Positions 1 to 9,951 are shown, counted from the first letter of the stretch. The stretch is DNA of 64,000 nucleotides from Croceivirga sp. (GCA_028284665.1 JANQRG010000041.1:62001-126000), one strand, 5' to 3'. The notes: generated by a model from the sequence alone, not told the origin. Numbers and translations: made by a program.

Positions 1-284
1 CCATTGCCGCGATAACCCTTGCATATGCCCGTCCTGTTCTAATGCGGTTTTGTTTTGGGGCTAACTATGATTTTCAAGGCTTCACATTCAAAAGCACCAC
101 GCGATTACAGCGTATTACATTACTGTTACTACTAGTTTTATTACAACATGTAGTATTCTTCACTTTAGAAATTTTAAGTTTTTCCCATATCCTATTAATT
201 TTAAAGAAAATATTATTTACCGGTATAGCCACGTTAGTACTTTGCGTACTGTTGAGCTCACTGTTTGCGATGGAAATGGATTAG
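1..284 (+). CDS. mreD: Rod-shape-determining protein MreD (3' end only)
   Basis: The reading frame is open from base 3, so the gene starts outside the window; the ATG at 42 is internal. The visible ~94 residues hold an ARP-L-MRF stretch followed by two hydrophobic helices, as in the C-terminal part of flavobacterial MreD. MreD is an inner-membrane partner of MreC in the elongasome. The assignment rests mainly on position 34 bp before mrdA and rodA, the usual mreBCD-mrdA-rodA order, and on the polytopic character. Sequence conservation in MreD is low. Confidence 0.8.
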   Translation, partial: IAAITLAYARPVLMRFCFGANYDFQGFTFKSTTRLQRITLLLLLVLLQHVVFFTLEILSFSHILLILKKILFTGIATLVLCVLLSSLFAMEMD

Positions 285-318
285 ACCCGGTTTTTAGGGA
301 ACGATTAAAGTACCTTTT

Positions 319-2184
319 ATGCGAAAATTATTGCTGTCATCTTTTATTATTGTTATTGGGATTACCTTTGTAGGGAGACTTTCGTATTTACAATTATTCA
401 GCTTTTCTCCCAATCAGATCCTGGAAGATCCCGCAATTAAATCGGTTTATGAGTATCCGGAAAGGGGGTATATCTATGATAGAAACGGAAAGCTTTTAGT
501 GGGCAATCAACCCGCCTATGATGTCATGGTCATTCCGAGGGAAACCCGGATGTTAGATACCCTGGAATTTTGTTCTCTTTTAAAAATTACGAAAGAGGAT
601 TTCCTGGAGAAAATGGGACAGGCAAGAATATATTCCCCAAGATTGCCTTCCGTTCTTGTTCCACAATTGTCCAAAGAAGATTATGCAAGCTTACAAGAAA
701 AAATGCGTAAGTACCTTGGTTTTTATATTCAAAAACGCTCGCTACGTGATTATAAGACCAATAGTGGCGCCAATGTACTGGGATACATCAGTGAAGTCAA
801 TGAAACGGACTTAAGGACAAATCCATATTACCGCGCTGGCGAACTTAAAGGACGGACAGGAATTGAAAAGCAGTACGAAGATGTACTAAGGGGTAGAAAG
901 GGTGTGAAATACATCCAAAAAGATCGTTTTAACCGGGACATTGGACCCTATAAAAATGGCAGGTTAGACACTTTGCCCGAATTAGGAAAGGAATTATATG
1001 TTACCATCGATAAAGACCTCCAGGAATATGGAGAACGGTTAATGAACGGAAAACGAGGTGGTGTAGTGGCGATAGAGCCATCAACCGGGGAAATTTTGGC
1101 GATGATCTCGGGGCCTACCTACAATCCATCTTTACTTGTTGGGCGAGAACGTTCCAGAAATTACACCAAATTGCATTACGACAGTATTGCTAGGCCAACA
1201 TGGGATCGTTCTATTTTGGCGGAACCCTCCCCAGGTTCCCCATTCAAAACCCTTAATGCTTTAGTTGCACTCCAGGAAGGGGTTATCGACACCAATACCA
1301 AATTTACCTGTTACAACGGGTTTTACGTGGGCAACCAAAAGAAGGGATGTCATTGCGGAGGAGGAGTACGAGACCTCAATTCCGGCATCTTTCGTTCCTG
1401 TAATGCTTATTTTGCCGGTACCTTCAGAAAGATTTACAGTAAATATCCCACTACGGATGAAGGGATGGACGCCTGGGAAAAACATATGAAAAGTTTTGGA
1501 TTAGGCGATTATTTAGGAGTAGACCTCCCAACAGGACGCCCCGGAAGAATCCCCGATAAAACGTTTTACGATAAATGGTACGGGGATAACCGATGGGCGT
1601 CATCCACCATTATTTCCAATGCTATCGGGCAAGGTGAGATCGCCGCTACGCCAATTCAGCTGGCCAATATGACCAGTGCTATTGCCAACCGAGGGTATTA
1701 CTACACCCCTCATCTCATCAAAAAAGTGGGCGCTAATAGTATCGCTTCGAGGTTTACGGAAAGAAAGTACACCACTATTGACAAGGAACATTTTACCCCG
1801 GTAATTCGGGCCATGGCAAATGTCTACAAGTATGGGACGGCACGTTGGATACAAATTCCTGATATAGAAATTGCCGGAAAGACAGGAACCGTTGAGAACT
1901 TTACCAGAATAGACGGTGAACGTGTTCAACTAACCGATCACTCTATTTTTACAGCATTTGCCCCTGTTGAACAACCAAAGATTGCCATTGCCGTTTACAT
2001 AGAAAATGGTTACTATGGCGCGCGTTACGCCGGTCACATTGCCTCATTGATGATTGAAAAATACCTTAAGGGAACTATTACCCGTAAGGATCTGGAAAAG
2101 AAAATGTTGGAAAAGACACTGGAACACGAATACGCGAAACCGCTCAGTGGGGAACCTTTCAAGATAAACGAGTATGTCTGGTAG
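319..2184 (+). CDS. mrdA: Penicillin-binding protein 2, peptidoglycan D,D-transpeptidase
   Basis: Class B PBP of the elongasome; it cross-links lateral-wall peptidoglycan in the periplasm. At 621 residues it has normal family length. An N-terminal membrane anchor (about residues 3-22) is followed by the PBP dimerisation domain and then the transpeptidase domain. All three catalytic motifs are visible: SPFK with nucleophile Ser307 and Lys310, SCN at 360-362, and KTG at 521-523. The 3' end overlaps rodA by 11 bp, consistent with translational coupling to its SEDS polymerase partner. ATG start 34 bp after mreD. Confidence 0.96.
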   Translation: MRKLLLSSFIIVIGITFVGRLSYLQLFSFSPNQILEDPAIKSVYEYPERGYIYDRNGKLLVGNQPAYDVMVIPRETRMLDTLEFCSLLKITKEDFLEKMGQARIYSPRLPSVLVPQLSKEDYASLQEKMRKYLGFYIQKRSLRDYKTNSGANVLGYISEVNETDLRTNPYYRAGELKGRTGIEKQYEDVLRGRKGVKYIQKDRFNRDIGPYKNGRLDTLPELGKELYVTIDKDLQEYGERLMNGKRGGVVAIEPSTGEILAMISGPTYNPSLLVGRERSRNYTKLHYDSIARPTWDRSILAEPSPGSPFKTLNALVALQEGVIDTNTKFTCYNGFYVGNQKKGCHCGGGVRDLNSGIFRSCNAYFAGTFRKIYSKYPTTDEGMDAWEKHMKSFGLGDYLGVDLPTGRPGRIPDKTFYDKWYGDNRWASSTIISNAIGQGEIAATPIQLANMTSAIANRGYYYTPHLIKKVGANSIASRFTERKYTTIDKEHFTPVIRAMANVYKYGTARWIQIPDIEIAGKTGTVENFTRIDGERVQLTDHSIFTAFAPVEQPKIAIAVYIENGYYGARYAGHIASLMIEKYLKGTITRKDLEKKMLEKTLEHEYAKPLSGEPFKINEYVW

Positions 2185-3451
2185 GAACATACTGAGACGG
2201 TTGGATTGGTTGACCGTACTTTTGTATTTAATTCTTGTTTTTTTTGGATGGATCAATATTTACAGCACTACGCTGGCCGATAGTACCGCATTTTATGATT
2301 TTTCCACACTTTACGGCAAACAACTCTTTTTTGTAGGGCTTTCCCTGGTTTTTATAGTGCTTACCCTATCCATTGAAAGTAGTTTTTTTGAGCGTTTTGC
2401 CAGCCTGTTCTATATCATTTCCATTATTCTTCTAGCTGGCTTATTCCTTTTTGGAAAAACCATAGCCGGGGCAACTTCCTGGTATGACCTTGGCTTTTTT
2501 AATTTTCAGCCCTCGGAGTTGGGAAAACTGACCACGGCTTTGGCTATGGCCAAATATCTGAGTGATATTCAAACTGATCTGAAAAGAAGAAAATATCAAT
2601 GGTATGCTATTCTAATATTACTAATCCCAATTGCTTTGATCCTACCACAGCCGGATCCCGGTAGTGCAGTGGTATATTTTTCGCTCTTTTTTGTGTTATT
2701 CCGGGAAGGGCTTCCCTTACAATACCTTGGTTTTGCTGTGCTTTTGATCTTATTGTTTGTCGCAACATTGAAATTTGGAGTGATTTGGGTGTGTATTGGT
2801 TTGGGTATTCTCACTTCCTTGTTCTTTTTGTTCAAAAGAGCAGATTTTAAGGTTCCGACCTTTCCCCTGATATTATTTTTGGTAGGTTGTATGATTGTTT
2901 CCCTTTCGGTAAATTTTGTCTATAACAACGTCTTTGAGCAACGACATCGTGATCGATTTAGCCTTTGGCTCAGCCTGGAAAAAGATCCTATCCGCCTGGA
3001 GCAGATCAAAAAGACCATCGGTTATAACACCTATCAGGCGGAAAAAGCGATAGAGTCCGGAGGGTTTAAAGGGAAGGGGTTTTTAGAGGGTACCCGAACT
3101 AAAGGCGACTTTGTACCTGAACAACATACCGACTATATTTTTAGCTCAGTTGGAGAGGAATGGGGATTTCTTGGGACCGCATTCATCATTGTTCTTTTCA
3201 CACTTTTCTTTTTGAGGCTAATTCATCTGGCAGAACGGCAAAAACGAAGTTTTAGCAGGATGTACGGCTATGGTGTAATCTCGATTTTGTTAATGCACTA
3301 TTTTGTAAATATCGGTATGGTGATTGGCTTACTACCCACTATAGGAATTCCGCTACCCTTCTTCAGCTATGGAGGTTCCGGATTGCTCTTCTTTACCGCA
3401 ATGCTCTTCATCTTTTTAAAACTTGACGCTGCCAGATTGCGAGAGCTTTAG
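2174..3451 (+). CDS. rodA: Rod shape-determining protein RodA (SEDS peptidoglycan glycosyltransferase)
   Basis: Polytopic inner-membrane protein (425 residues, about ten helices) that polymerises lipid II glycan strands with PBP2. Family signatures are present in order: FQPSELGKL in the first third, QPDPGSA with the conserved Asp, EEWGFLGT, and the C-terminal IGIPLPFFSYGGSG. The start overlaps mrdA by 11 bp. The stop overlaps, tail to tail, the stop of the nuclease gene on the other strand by 4 bp, so there is no room for a dedicated terminator between them. Confidence 0.96.
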   Translation: MSGRNILRRLDWLTVLLYLILVFFGWINIYSTTLADSTAFYDFSTLYGKQLFFVGLSLVFIVLTLSIESSFFERFASLFYIISIILLAGLFLFGKTIAGATSWYDLGFFNFQPSELGKLTTALAMAKYLSDIQTDLKRRKYQWYAILILLIPIALILPQPDPGSAVVYFSLFFVLFREGLPLQYLGFAVLLILLFVATLKFGVIWVCIGLGILTSLFFLFKRADFKVPTFPLILFLVGCMIVSLSVNFVYNNVFEQRHRDRFSLWLSLEKDPIRLEQIKKTIGYNTYQAEKAIESGGFKGKGFLEGTRTKGDFVPEQHTDYIFSSVGEEWGFLGTAFIIVLFTLFFLRLIHLAERQKRSFSRMYGYGVISILLMHYFVNIGMVIGLLPTIGIPLPFFSYGGSGLLFFTAMLFIFLKLDAARLREL

Positions 3452-4248
3452 AATTTCCAGCCAGATACCTCTACCCTTTGTTCTATCTCATGTTCAAGAT
3501 CATCATGTAATCCGTGAAAGAAGTCCAGGCCAGTAACCGTTTCCAGCCTATCTACCGGGATCAAAAATTCCGAGAGTGGTTTTGTACTTTCTTCATGTGG
3601 GATCAAAAAGGCTAACACCTTATAGTTATCCTCTCTTTTGCGAAGTACTACTTTGAAAAATGCTTCCGGGACATCTACATCCTCCATCCCAATTTCTGAA
3701 AGATGCTCTTCCAAAACACCTCCTGTGATCACATAGAGCGTCCCATAACGTTTGCACCATCGTCTCACCTGCAATTCCAATCTATTCCAAATCCCGGAAT
3801 TAAATGCATTCTTCTGAGGCGAAATATTACTGGTATAAAAAGTTTCGTTATAGGCAAATTCTGAAAACCGACGGTCTCCGGCAGGGCACAAATGGCCCCT
3901 ATCGTACCCGGAACCCCTATAATTCCGCCAATCCGCAGACTTTGATGTCACTTTAGGATCTTCGAGAAAGTACGGCCGTTCCCGATCTTCGTAAGTCAAA
4001 TGGGCTTTCTCCAAGCGATATGCCACCCATTCCGCCTGTTCATGTGGCTCACTATAGGACAGCATGTAAAAATCATGGGTAACTATTGCATTAAAAGTAG
4101 TGCTCGGTAGCAGCTCTTTTTCAAATGGTGGTTTCGCTTCGCTATCTGGGTCCGAATATGGGCTTGGGGTATAAAAATTTTCAAACAGCCAGAACCCAAC
4201 TATACATAGTAGTAACAATAGCGTATACATTAGGCGATTACGGGACAT
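3448..4248 (-). CDS. Membrane-anchored or secreted DNA/RNA non-specific endonuclease
   Basis: NucA/EndoG-type sugar-nonspecific nuclease of the beta-beta-alpha-metal family, 266 residues. Residues 6-22 form one hydrophobic segment, so the catalytic part should lie outside the cytoplasm. The DRGH motif is complete with general-base His119, followed by LCPAGDRR and, further on, the QKNAFNSGIWNRLE segment with the metal-binding Asn. Likely roles are nutrient scavenging or DNA processing; a comEC gene lies 6 kb away, but no operon link exists. It is transcribed alone and convergently with rodA. Confidence 0.9.
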   Translation of the reverse strand: MSRNRLMYTLLLLLCIVGFWLFENFYTPSPYSDPDSEAKPPFEKELLPSTTFNAIVTHDFYMLSYSEPHEQAEWVAYRLEKAHLTYEDRERPYFLEDPKVTSKSADWRNYRGSGYDRGHLCPAGDRRFSEFAYNETFYTSNISPQKNAFNSGIWNRLELQVRRWCKRYGTLYVITGGVLEEHLSEIGMEDVDVPEAFFKVVLRKREDNYKVLAFLIPHEESTKPLSEFLIPVDRLETVTGLDFFHGLHDDLEHEIEQRVEVSGWKF

Positions 4249-4306
4249 AACTCTAAGTAATATACCATTGGTAAATATAGCGTAGATCAGGACTTACCTA
4301 AACTTT

Positions 4307-4336
4307 TTGTTCATAAAATCCATACGCTTACTTTTG
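4307..4336 (+). promoter_or_regulatory. Bacteroidota-type promoter before the Sua5 gene
   Basis: TTG at 4307-4309 and TACTTTTG at 4329-4336 are separated by 19 bp and match the Bacteroidota primary-sigma consensus TTG-N19-21-TAnnTTTG. Initiation would fall about 10 nt before the TTG start at 4353. That short leader supports the TTG as the real start. Confidence 0.75.
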
Positions 4337-4352
4337 TCCAAATTGTGTTTTC

Positions 4353-5324
4353 TTGGCGATAATTACGAAAGATATTTTATCTGCAAAAAGGGTACTGGAC
4401 GCTGGAGGACTTGTAGCCATTCCCACAGAAACGGTGTATGGCCTGGCAGCAAAAGGAACGGATCCTACCGCCCTGAAACAAATTTTTGAAACCAAAGGGA
4501 GGCCGGTAAATAACCCTTTGATACTTCACTTTGCTACTCTTGAATCAATTCGGCCTTTTGTAAGCGAAATGCCCGAAGCGGTTAAACATCTGGCAAATAA
4601 TTTCTGGCCTGGTCCTTTAACCCTGCTTTTACCTAAGTCCAAAAAGGTTCCTGAGGTCATCACGGCGGGGCACGATCGTGTTGCGGTACGCATTCCTAAT
4701 CATCCGTTAACCTTGGAACTGTTACAAAAACTGGAGTATCCTTTAGCTGCTCCAAGCGCCAATCCTTCTGGCTATATCAGCCCAACCCGACCTGAACATG
4801 TAGCACAGCAATTAGGGGAAAAAATTCCCATGATTTTGGATGGTGGGCCGTGCAAAAGCGGCATTGAATCTACTATTCTGGGTTGGGATAAGGAGTTACC
4901 TGCGGTCTACCGGCCAGGCACCATTACTACTGAAGAAATAGCGGCGGTACTTGGCACAACTCCTCAGACACATCAGAAGAGCACCACGATACTTGCACCG
5001 GGAATGTCCCTTTCACACTATGCTCCAAGAACTCCTACTATTGCTACAATAGCTGTTTTAAAGGAATTGGAAAGGCACCAGGGGAAAAAAATAGGCGTAA
5101 TCACCTTAAAGTCGGGATTTGGAGACCAATTTTTAGTTGAAAAAGAAGTGATACTTTCCCCTCAAGGTTCATTGCAGGAAATGGCACAAAAACTATACGC
5201 CACCATGTACGAACTGGATGCAATGGATTTAGACCTCATTCTTATTGAATTCGCCCCGGGCGAGGGTATGGGCAAGGCCATAAACGACCGTTTAAAACGC
5301 TCATCAACGCACTACAATCCATAA
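4353..5324 (+). CDS. L-threonylcarbamoyladenylate synthase (Sua5/YwlC type)
   Basis: Makes threonylcarbamoyl-AMP from threonine, bicarbonate and ATP, the first step of the t6A37 modification of ANN-decoding tRNAs. The protein has 323 residues. The YrdC domain covers about residues 8-190, with PTETVYGLAAKG near the N terminus, a KGRP-NPL loop and the PSAN motif. The C-terminal Sua5 domain follows (about 210-320, with SHYAPRTP at the linker). This two-domain form is Sua5/YwlC rather than single-domain TsaC. I take the TTG at 4353 as start because it gives the usual N terminus and sits just behind a good promoter. Monocistronic. Confidence 0.93.
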   Translation: MAIITKDILSAKRVLDAGGLVAIPTETVYGLAAKGTDPTALKQIFETKGRPVNNPLILHFATLESIRPFVSEMPEAVKHLANNFWPGPLTLLLPKSKKVPEVITAGHDRVAVRIPNHPLTLELLQKLEYPLAAPSANPSGYISPTRPEHVAQQLGEKIPMILDGGPCKSGIESTILGWDKELPAVYRPGTITTEEIAAVLGTTPQTHQKSTTILAPGMSLSHYAPRTPTIATIAVLKELERHQGKKIGVITLKSGFGDQFLVEKEVILSPQGSLQEMAQKLYATMYELDAMDLDLILIEFAPGEGMGKAINDRLKRSSTHYNP

Positions 5325-5359
5325 AACCAAAACCGTATTACGGCTTAAAGTGTCGCCCG

Positions 5360-7552
5360 TTATCCCTTAACGCTGGCGAGCTTCGTATTTTGGTTTTTCA
5401 ATGCATTAAGTTGCAAATCTTGCAAAACATTTATGGCTTCCTCAACATAGACATCGCGAGCCAGATCCTGATGCCATCGGTCTCGTTTCTCCCGAAGAAC
5501 CGGATCCTGGGTAAAGAGCTCTTGCTCATATTTGAGCGACTCAAAGGTAAGTTTAGAGTCATAATCCGTTAAGGATTTAAAATAATTGGATTTTTCCTTA
5601 TTCTTTTCCTGCCTGCTGCTATATTGCTCGTAGTTGAGTGAAACTTCATTTTCATTCTGCTGTTCCTGCAACCACCTTGCGTTCTCTTCAATCAACTTCA
5701 CTTGAGAATTCAAGGCAAGACGTGCACTACTTCTTTCTATGGTACCCTCGTAGTCCATATAACCTTCCCAAACCTCATAATCTGCAGGTGATATTCTATC
5801 CCAGCCTAGCGGATTTTCCTGATCCCGCTCCCCCAAATCGATGTAGCTGTACTTATCCGGCACAACAATATCACTTTTAACCCCTTCCAATTGGGTAGAT
5901 CCTCCGTTGATTCGATAGAACTTTTGGGTAGTTATCTTGATTGCTCCTAAATTGCCGTGCTCATTGCTTCGTACAATATTATCCAGAGGAATTACATTTT
6001 GAACCGTTCCTTTACCAAAGGTTTGCTTGCTTCCAATAACGATTGCTCTCTTATAATCCTGCATCGCTGCCGCTAAGATCTCAGACGCGGAGGCAGACAA
6101 CTCATTCACCAAAATGACAAGGGGGCCATCCCACTGTATGCGCTCATCTTTATCTTCGTGAATTTCCTTTTTCTTTCCGGAAGAACGAACCTGTACTACC
6201 GGACCATCTTTAATAAAGAGACCCGCCATCTCCACTACCGTTTTTAGGGAACCTCCTCCGTTATCCCTAAGATCTAAAACAAGGCCTTCAACACCTTCTG
6301 TTTTTAGTCGTTCTACTTCTTTGGCGACATCCGTGGCAGCATTGCGCTCCGTGTAATCATCAAAATCTACATAGAATTTCGGCAAATTGATGAGTCCATA
6401 CTTTTTATCTTCTTTGATAACTGAGGCCGATTTTACATATGATTCTTCAAGCTCAACTACGTCTCTGGTAATGGAAACCACATCAACAGTACCATCCACT
6501 TTTCGTACCGTTAGGTCTACTATGGTTCCTTTTGGCCCTTTGATTAGTTTTATGGCATCGTCAAGTCGCATCCCAACAATATCAATAGGTTCCTCTCCAT
6601 TTTGACCCACTTTTAAGATCTCATCACCAACTTCTAAGCTTTTAGCCCGCCATACCGGGCCTCCGGAAATAATTTCCACAACTTTTGCGCCTTCCGGTTT
6701 TTTCTGCAAACGAGCACCAATACCTTCGAACTTCCCGGACATACTGATATCAAACTTATCCTTTTCCTCCGGAGCAAAGTAGAAGGTATGCGGATCAAAT
6801 TCATCTACAATCGTATTGATGTATTGTACAAACCAATCCTTACGCTCCAGATCATCAATAAAATCGAAGAAATCGTCTAGTGTGGTTTTAGTACTCTCCC
6901 GGGATGCCGCTTCTACTTCCGCCAACGACATATTCTTTAGCTCCAACTGTGCAGGATCCAAGTTTTCAACATCTACCTCCACGCTCACCGAGCCATCGTC
7001 CGGCCCACCGGAAATTGCAGTTTTTCTAATTTTTACTTTGTTGTCATATACCCCAAGCGCGTTGTACTTGAGTTGCTTTCGCCAGCGTTCTTTGAGTTCA
7101 CGTCTGTTTTTAGCATAAGGAACCTCATCATAATCAATAGTAATACTTTCCTCTTTAGCAAAATCAAAAGGCTCCTCCAGTACTTCAGTATAGATTTCCT
7201 GCGCTTCATCCATACGTTTCATCAGGCGCTGATACACCAGATTAAAAAATGAAATATCCGTATTCTTGATCTGATCATCTATCTGGAACTTATACTGCTC
7301 AAATTCCCGAATGTCACTTTCCAGGAAATAGCGTTTGGTGGGGTCAATGATGTCTATAAAATCTTCAAAGACATTTGAAGAAAACTTATCATTGATATCT
7401 TTAGGCTCATAGTGCCCACGTTCCAGAACATATGTAATCAAATCCAGTAACAACTTATCTTTATCATCATTCTCAAAAGATTTGTTGGTAAAACTACAGG
7501 AAGCCACTGCGATTAGTATGACTAAAAAAGCGAGTACAAAATTCTTTTTCAT
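5360..7552 (-). CDS. prc: Carboxy-terminal processing peptidase Prc (tail-specific protease), lipoprotein
   Basis: Periplasmic S41A serine protease that trims or degrades proteins by their C termini. The N terminus is a lipoprotein signal (VASC, Cys19), so it is membrane-anchored. A helical N-terminal region is followed by a PDZ domain (about residues 255-345) and the protease core. The Ser-Lys dyad is Ser488 in SASASE and Lys514 in FGKGT, spaced as in E. coli Prc with one extra residue. A Prc-type C-terminal domain follows to residue 730. Single gene, convergent with Sua5 and divergent from surE. Confidence 0.95.
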   Translation of the reverse strand: MKKNFVLAFLVILIAVASCSFTNKSFENDDKDKLLLDLITYVLERGHYEPKDINDKFSSNVFEDFIDIIDPTKRYFLESDIREFEQYKFQIDDQIKNTDISFFNLVYQRLMKRMDEAQEIYTEVLEEPFDFAKEESITIDYDEVPYAKNRRELKERWRKQLKYNALGVYDNKVKIRKTAISGGPDDGSVSVEVDVENLDPAQLELKNMSLAEVEAASRESTKTTLDDFFDFIDDLERKDWFVQYINTIVDEFDPHTFYFAPEEKDKFDISMSGKFEGIGARLQKKPEGAKVVEIISGGPVWRAKSLEVGDEILKVGQNGEEPIDIVGMRLDDAIKLIKGPKGTIVDLTVRKVDGTVDVVSITRDVVELEESYVKSASVIKEDKKYGLINLPKFYVDFDDYTERNAATDVAKEVERLKTEGVEGLVLDLRDNGGGSLKTVVEMAGLFIKDGPVVQVRSSGKKKEIHEDKDERIQWDGPLVILVNELSASASEILAAAMQDYKRAIVIGSKQTFGKGTVQNVIPLDNIVRSNEHGNLGAIKITTQKFYRINGGSTQLEGVKSDIVVPDKYSYIDLGERDQENPLGWDRISPADYEVWEGYMDYEGTIERSSARLALNSQVKLIEENARWLQEQQNENEVSLNYEQYSSRQEKNKEKSNYFKSLTDYDSKLTFESLKYEQELFTQDPVLREKRDRWHQDLARDVYVEEAINVLQDLQLNALKNQNTKLASVKG

Positions 7553-7751
7553 AATATACTTTTTGGGACCGTGTCTCTTATAAGAAGGTTTATTTTCAAA
7601 TTGCCCTTCAACTACATTTTAAAACCGTATGAATTCCCTAAGATACTGAAAAAATCATGCCAGCTTTCCGGGGCTCATTTAATTTTTTGTTAAACGCAAT
7701 CAAAAGTGCATCCTTGTGAAAAACGTATTTTTACGGCAATAAGTATAAGAA

Positions 7752-8531
7752 ATGGAAAAACCGCTTATTTTGGTGACCAATGATGACGGTATTACTGCTC
7801 CCGGACTGAGAACTTTAATTCAGCTGATGAAAGAAATAGGTGAAGTAGTGGTCGTGGCGCCGGATAGTCCCCAATCGGGTATGGGACACGCGATTACCGT
7901 TGACAATACCCTCTATTCCCAGAAAGTGGTTGTCGATAAGGAAAAAGGAGCTCCTTTAGAATATTCTTGCAGTGGTACACCGGCAGACTGCGTTAAACTA
8001 GCATTGCAGGAAATTTTGGATCGCAGGCCGGCCATTGTGGTCAGCGGTATTAACCATGGTTCCAATGCTTCTATTAATGTAATCTATTCCGGCACTATGA
8101 GTGCTGCTATTGAAGCAGGAATTGAGGGTATCCCGGCAATTGGTTTTTCACTCTGCGACTACTCCTGGAATGCAAATTTTGAAGGAGCTAAAACTGAGAT
8201 ACAGCGAATAGTCGCCGAGGCATTACTGCATGGAATGGCAAAAGGCACGGTGTTAAATGTCAATATTCCAAAAACAGATGGTAAACGCCCTAAAGGTATT
8301 AAGGTTTGCCGACAGGCCAGGGCAAACTGGAAAGAACAATTTGATAAGCGTACCAGTCCCAACGGTAAAGAATATTATTGGCTAAGTGGCGAATTTGAAT
8401 TGCTGGACAAGGGAGAGGACACCGATGAACACGCCTTAAAAAACGGTTACATTTCGATAGTTCCTACACAATTTGACCTTACAGCTCACCACGCTATCCA
8501 GCACATCAATAATTGGAATTTGCATGAATAA
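7752..8531 (+). CDS. surE: 5'/3'-nucleotidase SurE
   Basis: Metal-dependent survival protein phosphatase that dephosphorylates nucleoside monophosphates in the cytoplasm. At 259 residues it has the usual length. The acidic metal site NDDGITAPG is at residues 10-18, and SGTPADC and the SGINHGSN loop complete the active site. The start is ATG 200 bp from the divergent prc gene. Its 3' end overlaps the next small gene by 8 bp. Linkage to lpxB is common in Bacteroidota. Confidence 0.96.
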   Translation: MEKPLILVTNDDGITAPGLRTLIQLMKEIGEVVVVAPDSPQSGMGHAITVDNTLYSQKVVVDKEKGAPLEYSCSGTPADCVKLALQEILDRRPAIVVSGINHGSNASINVIYSGTMSAAIEAGIEGIPAIGFSLCDYSWNANFEGAKTEIQRIVAEALLHGMAKGTVLNVNIPKTDGKRPKGIKVCRQARANWKEQFDKRTSPNGKEYYWLSGEFELLDKGEDTDEHALKNGYISIVPTQFDLTAHHAIQHINNWNLHE

Positions 8532-8811
8532 GAAAACAAAGGAAATTGCTATTGGTTTTATCGTGGGGGGTATTGCCAACACTTTTGGAACGCTATTGTA
8601 TATCGTACTTTTTTCAGATCTATCCATTATGGCCACTTTTGAAGCTGCAATAGCACAAGGCTATTTTGGAAGTCTGTTGGCACTTGGGGCCATTTTAAAT
8701 CTTGTTGCCTTTTTCGGTTTTTTACGTTTAAAACGGGATTATCGTGCCCGGGGGGTAATGATTGCTACCCTTTTGACCGCTGTAATCATTTTGATTTACA
8801 AATTCATATAG
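8524..8811 (+). CDS. Small three-helix membrane protein, function unknown
   Basis: I place the start at the ATG at 8524, which overlaps the surE stop by 8 bp; a longer frame reaches back to 8473 inside surE but adds only out-of-frame surE sequence. The 95-residue product has three hydrophobic segments (about residues 10-30, 44-66 and 76-94) separated by short charged loops, the second ending in LRLKRDYRARG. It abuts lpxB with no gap, so it is probably co-translated with surE and lpxB. I do not recognise a family; a role near lipid A or nucleotide metabolism would be guesswork. Confidence 0.8.
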   Translation: MNKKTKEIAIGFIVGGIANTFGTLLYIVLFSDLSIMATFEAAIAQGYFGSLLALGAILNLVAFFGFLRLKRDYRARGVMIATLLTAVIILIYKFI

Positions 8812-9921
8812 ATGCGCTACTACATTATTGCAGGAGAGGCTTCCGGGGATCTTCACGGCTCCAATCTTATCGAGGCGCTCAAAAAGAGAGATCCCAACGC
8901 GGAAATTCGATGTTGGGGAGGTGATCTCATGCAACAAGCGGGAGGAGAGTTGGCCAAACACTACAAAGAGATGGCCTTTATGGGATTCCTGGAGGTCATA
9001 ACAAACATGCGTACTATTTTCAGGAATATTAGTTTTTGCAAGAAGGATATTCAGCAGTTTGCCCCAGATATAATCATTTTTATTGATTTTTCAGGCTTTA
9101 ACTTAAGAATTGCCAAGTGGGCCAAAGAACAACGCTTTGTCACAAACTACTATATCTCTCCTCAGGTATGGGCATCCAGGGCGTCCAGGGTGCAAAAAAT
9201 TAAAAAATATATTGATACGATGTATGTTATTCTCCCATTTGAGAAAGCGTTTTATGCCCGGTTCAATTATCAAGTCCATTTTGTAGGACATCCTTTATTG
9301 GATGCCATTGCCAATGCCGAAATCATCGGGGAGAATGCGTTTCGGGAAGCTTATCATCTGGATCCGGAGAAAAAATTGGTGGCCTTGTTGCCGGGAAGTA
9401 GAAAACAGGAGGTTCGCAAAATGCTTTTGGTAATGCTTTCGTTAGCCCCTTCTTTCCCGGAATATCAATTCGTGATCGCCGGAGCCCCTAGTCTGGACAG
9501 AACGTTTTACCAACCTTTCCTCACCAATACAACGGTAGGATTTGTTTCCAATCAAACGTACACTTTATTGTCGTACGCGCATGCCGCCCTGGTCACCAGT
9601 GGTACCGCTACCCTGGAAACCGCGCTCTTTAAAGTACCGCAGGTAGTATGTTATAAAGGAAACTGGATCTCCTATCAAATCGCAAAACGCATTATTACCC
9701 TGGAGTATATTTCCTTAGTCAACCTGATTATGGAAAAAGAAGTGGTAAAAGAACTCATTCAAAACGACTTAACCCCTGCTAATCTCCAAAGCGAACTACA
9801 AAAGCTCTTGGAACCGTCCCATCGAATGCAGGTGCTTCACGACTATGACACTTTAGAAAAAAAGTTGGGAGGACCAGGCGCCAGCAAAAAAGTTGCCGGT
9901 TTGATCGTTGAAAATCTGTAA
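8812..9921 (+). CDS. lpxB: Lipid-A-disaccharide synthase
   Basis: GT19 glycosyltransferase joining UDP-2,3-diacylglucosamine and lipid X to form the lipid A disaccharide on the inner face of the inner membrane. It has 369 residues and opens with the typical YYIIAGEASGDLHGSNL motif. The middle carries FIDFSGFNLRIA and YYISPQVWA, and the C-terminal nucleotide-binding half has LLPGSRKQEV and VTSGTATLETAL. The ATG follows the preceding stop directly. This shows the cell makes lipopolysaccharide, in line with lptC at 22427. Confidence 0.96.
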   Translation: MRYYIIAGEASGDLHGSNLIEALKKRDPNAEIRCWGGDLMQQAGGELAKHYKEMAFMGFLEVITNMRTIFRNISFCKKDIQQFAPDIIIFIDFSGFNLRIAKWAKEQRFVTNYYISPQVWASRASRVQKIKKYIDTMYVILPFEKAFYARFNYQVHFVGHPLLDAIANAEIIGENAFREAYHLDPEKKLVALLPGSRKQEVRKMLLVMLSLAPSFPEYQFVIAGAPSLDRTFYQPFLTNTTVGFVSNQTYTLLSYAHAALVTSGTATLETALFKVPQVVCYKGNWISYQIAKRIITLEYISLVNLIMEKEVVKELIQNDLTPANLQSELQKLLEPSHRMQVLHDYDTLEKKLGGPGASKKVAGLIVENL

Positions 9922-9951
9922 TTTTATATTCCAAGAAAATATTCTTCTTGG

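Noticed and set aside
5325-5359. Short hairpin (CCGTA/TACGG) between Sua5 and prc as a terminator
   Set aside because: Only 5 bp of stem and no T-run; too weak to call.
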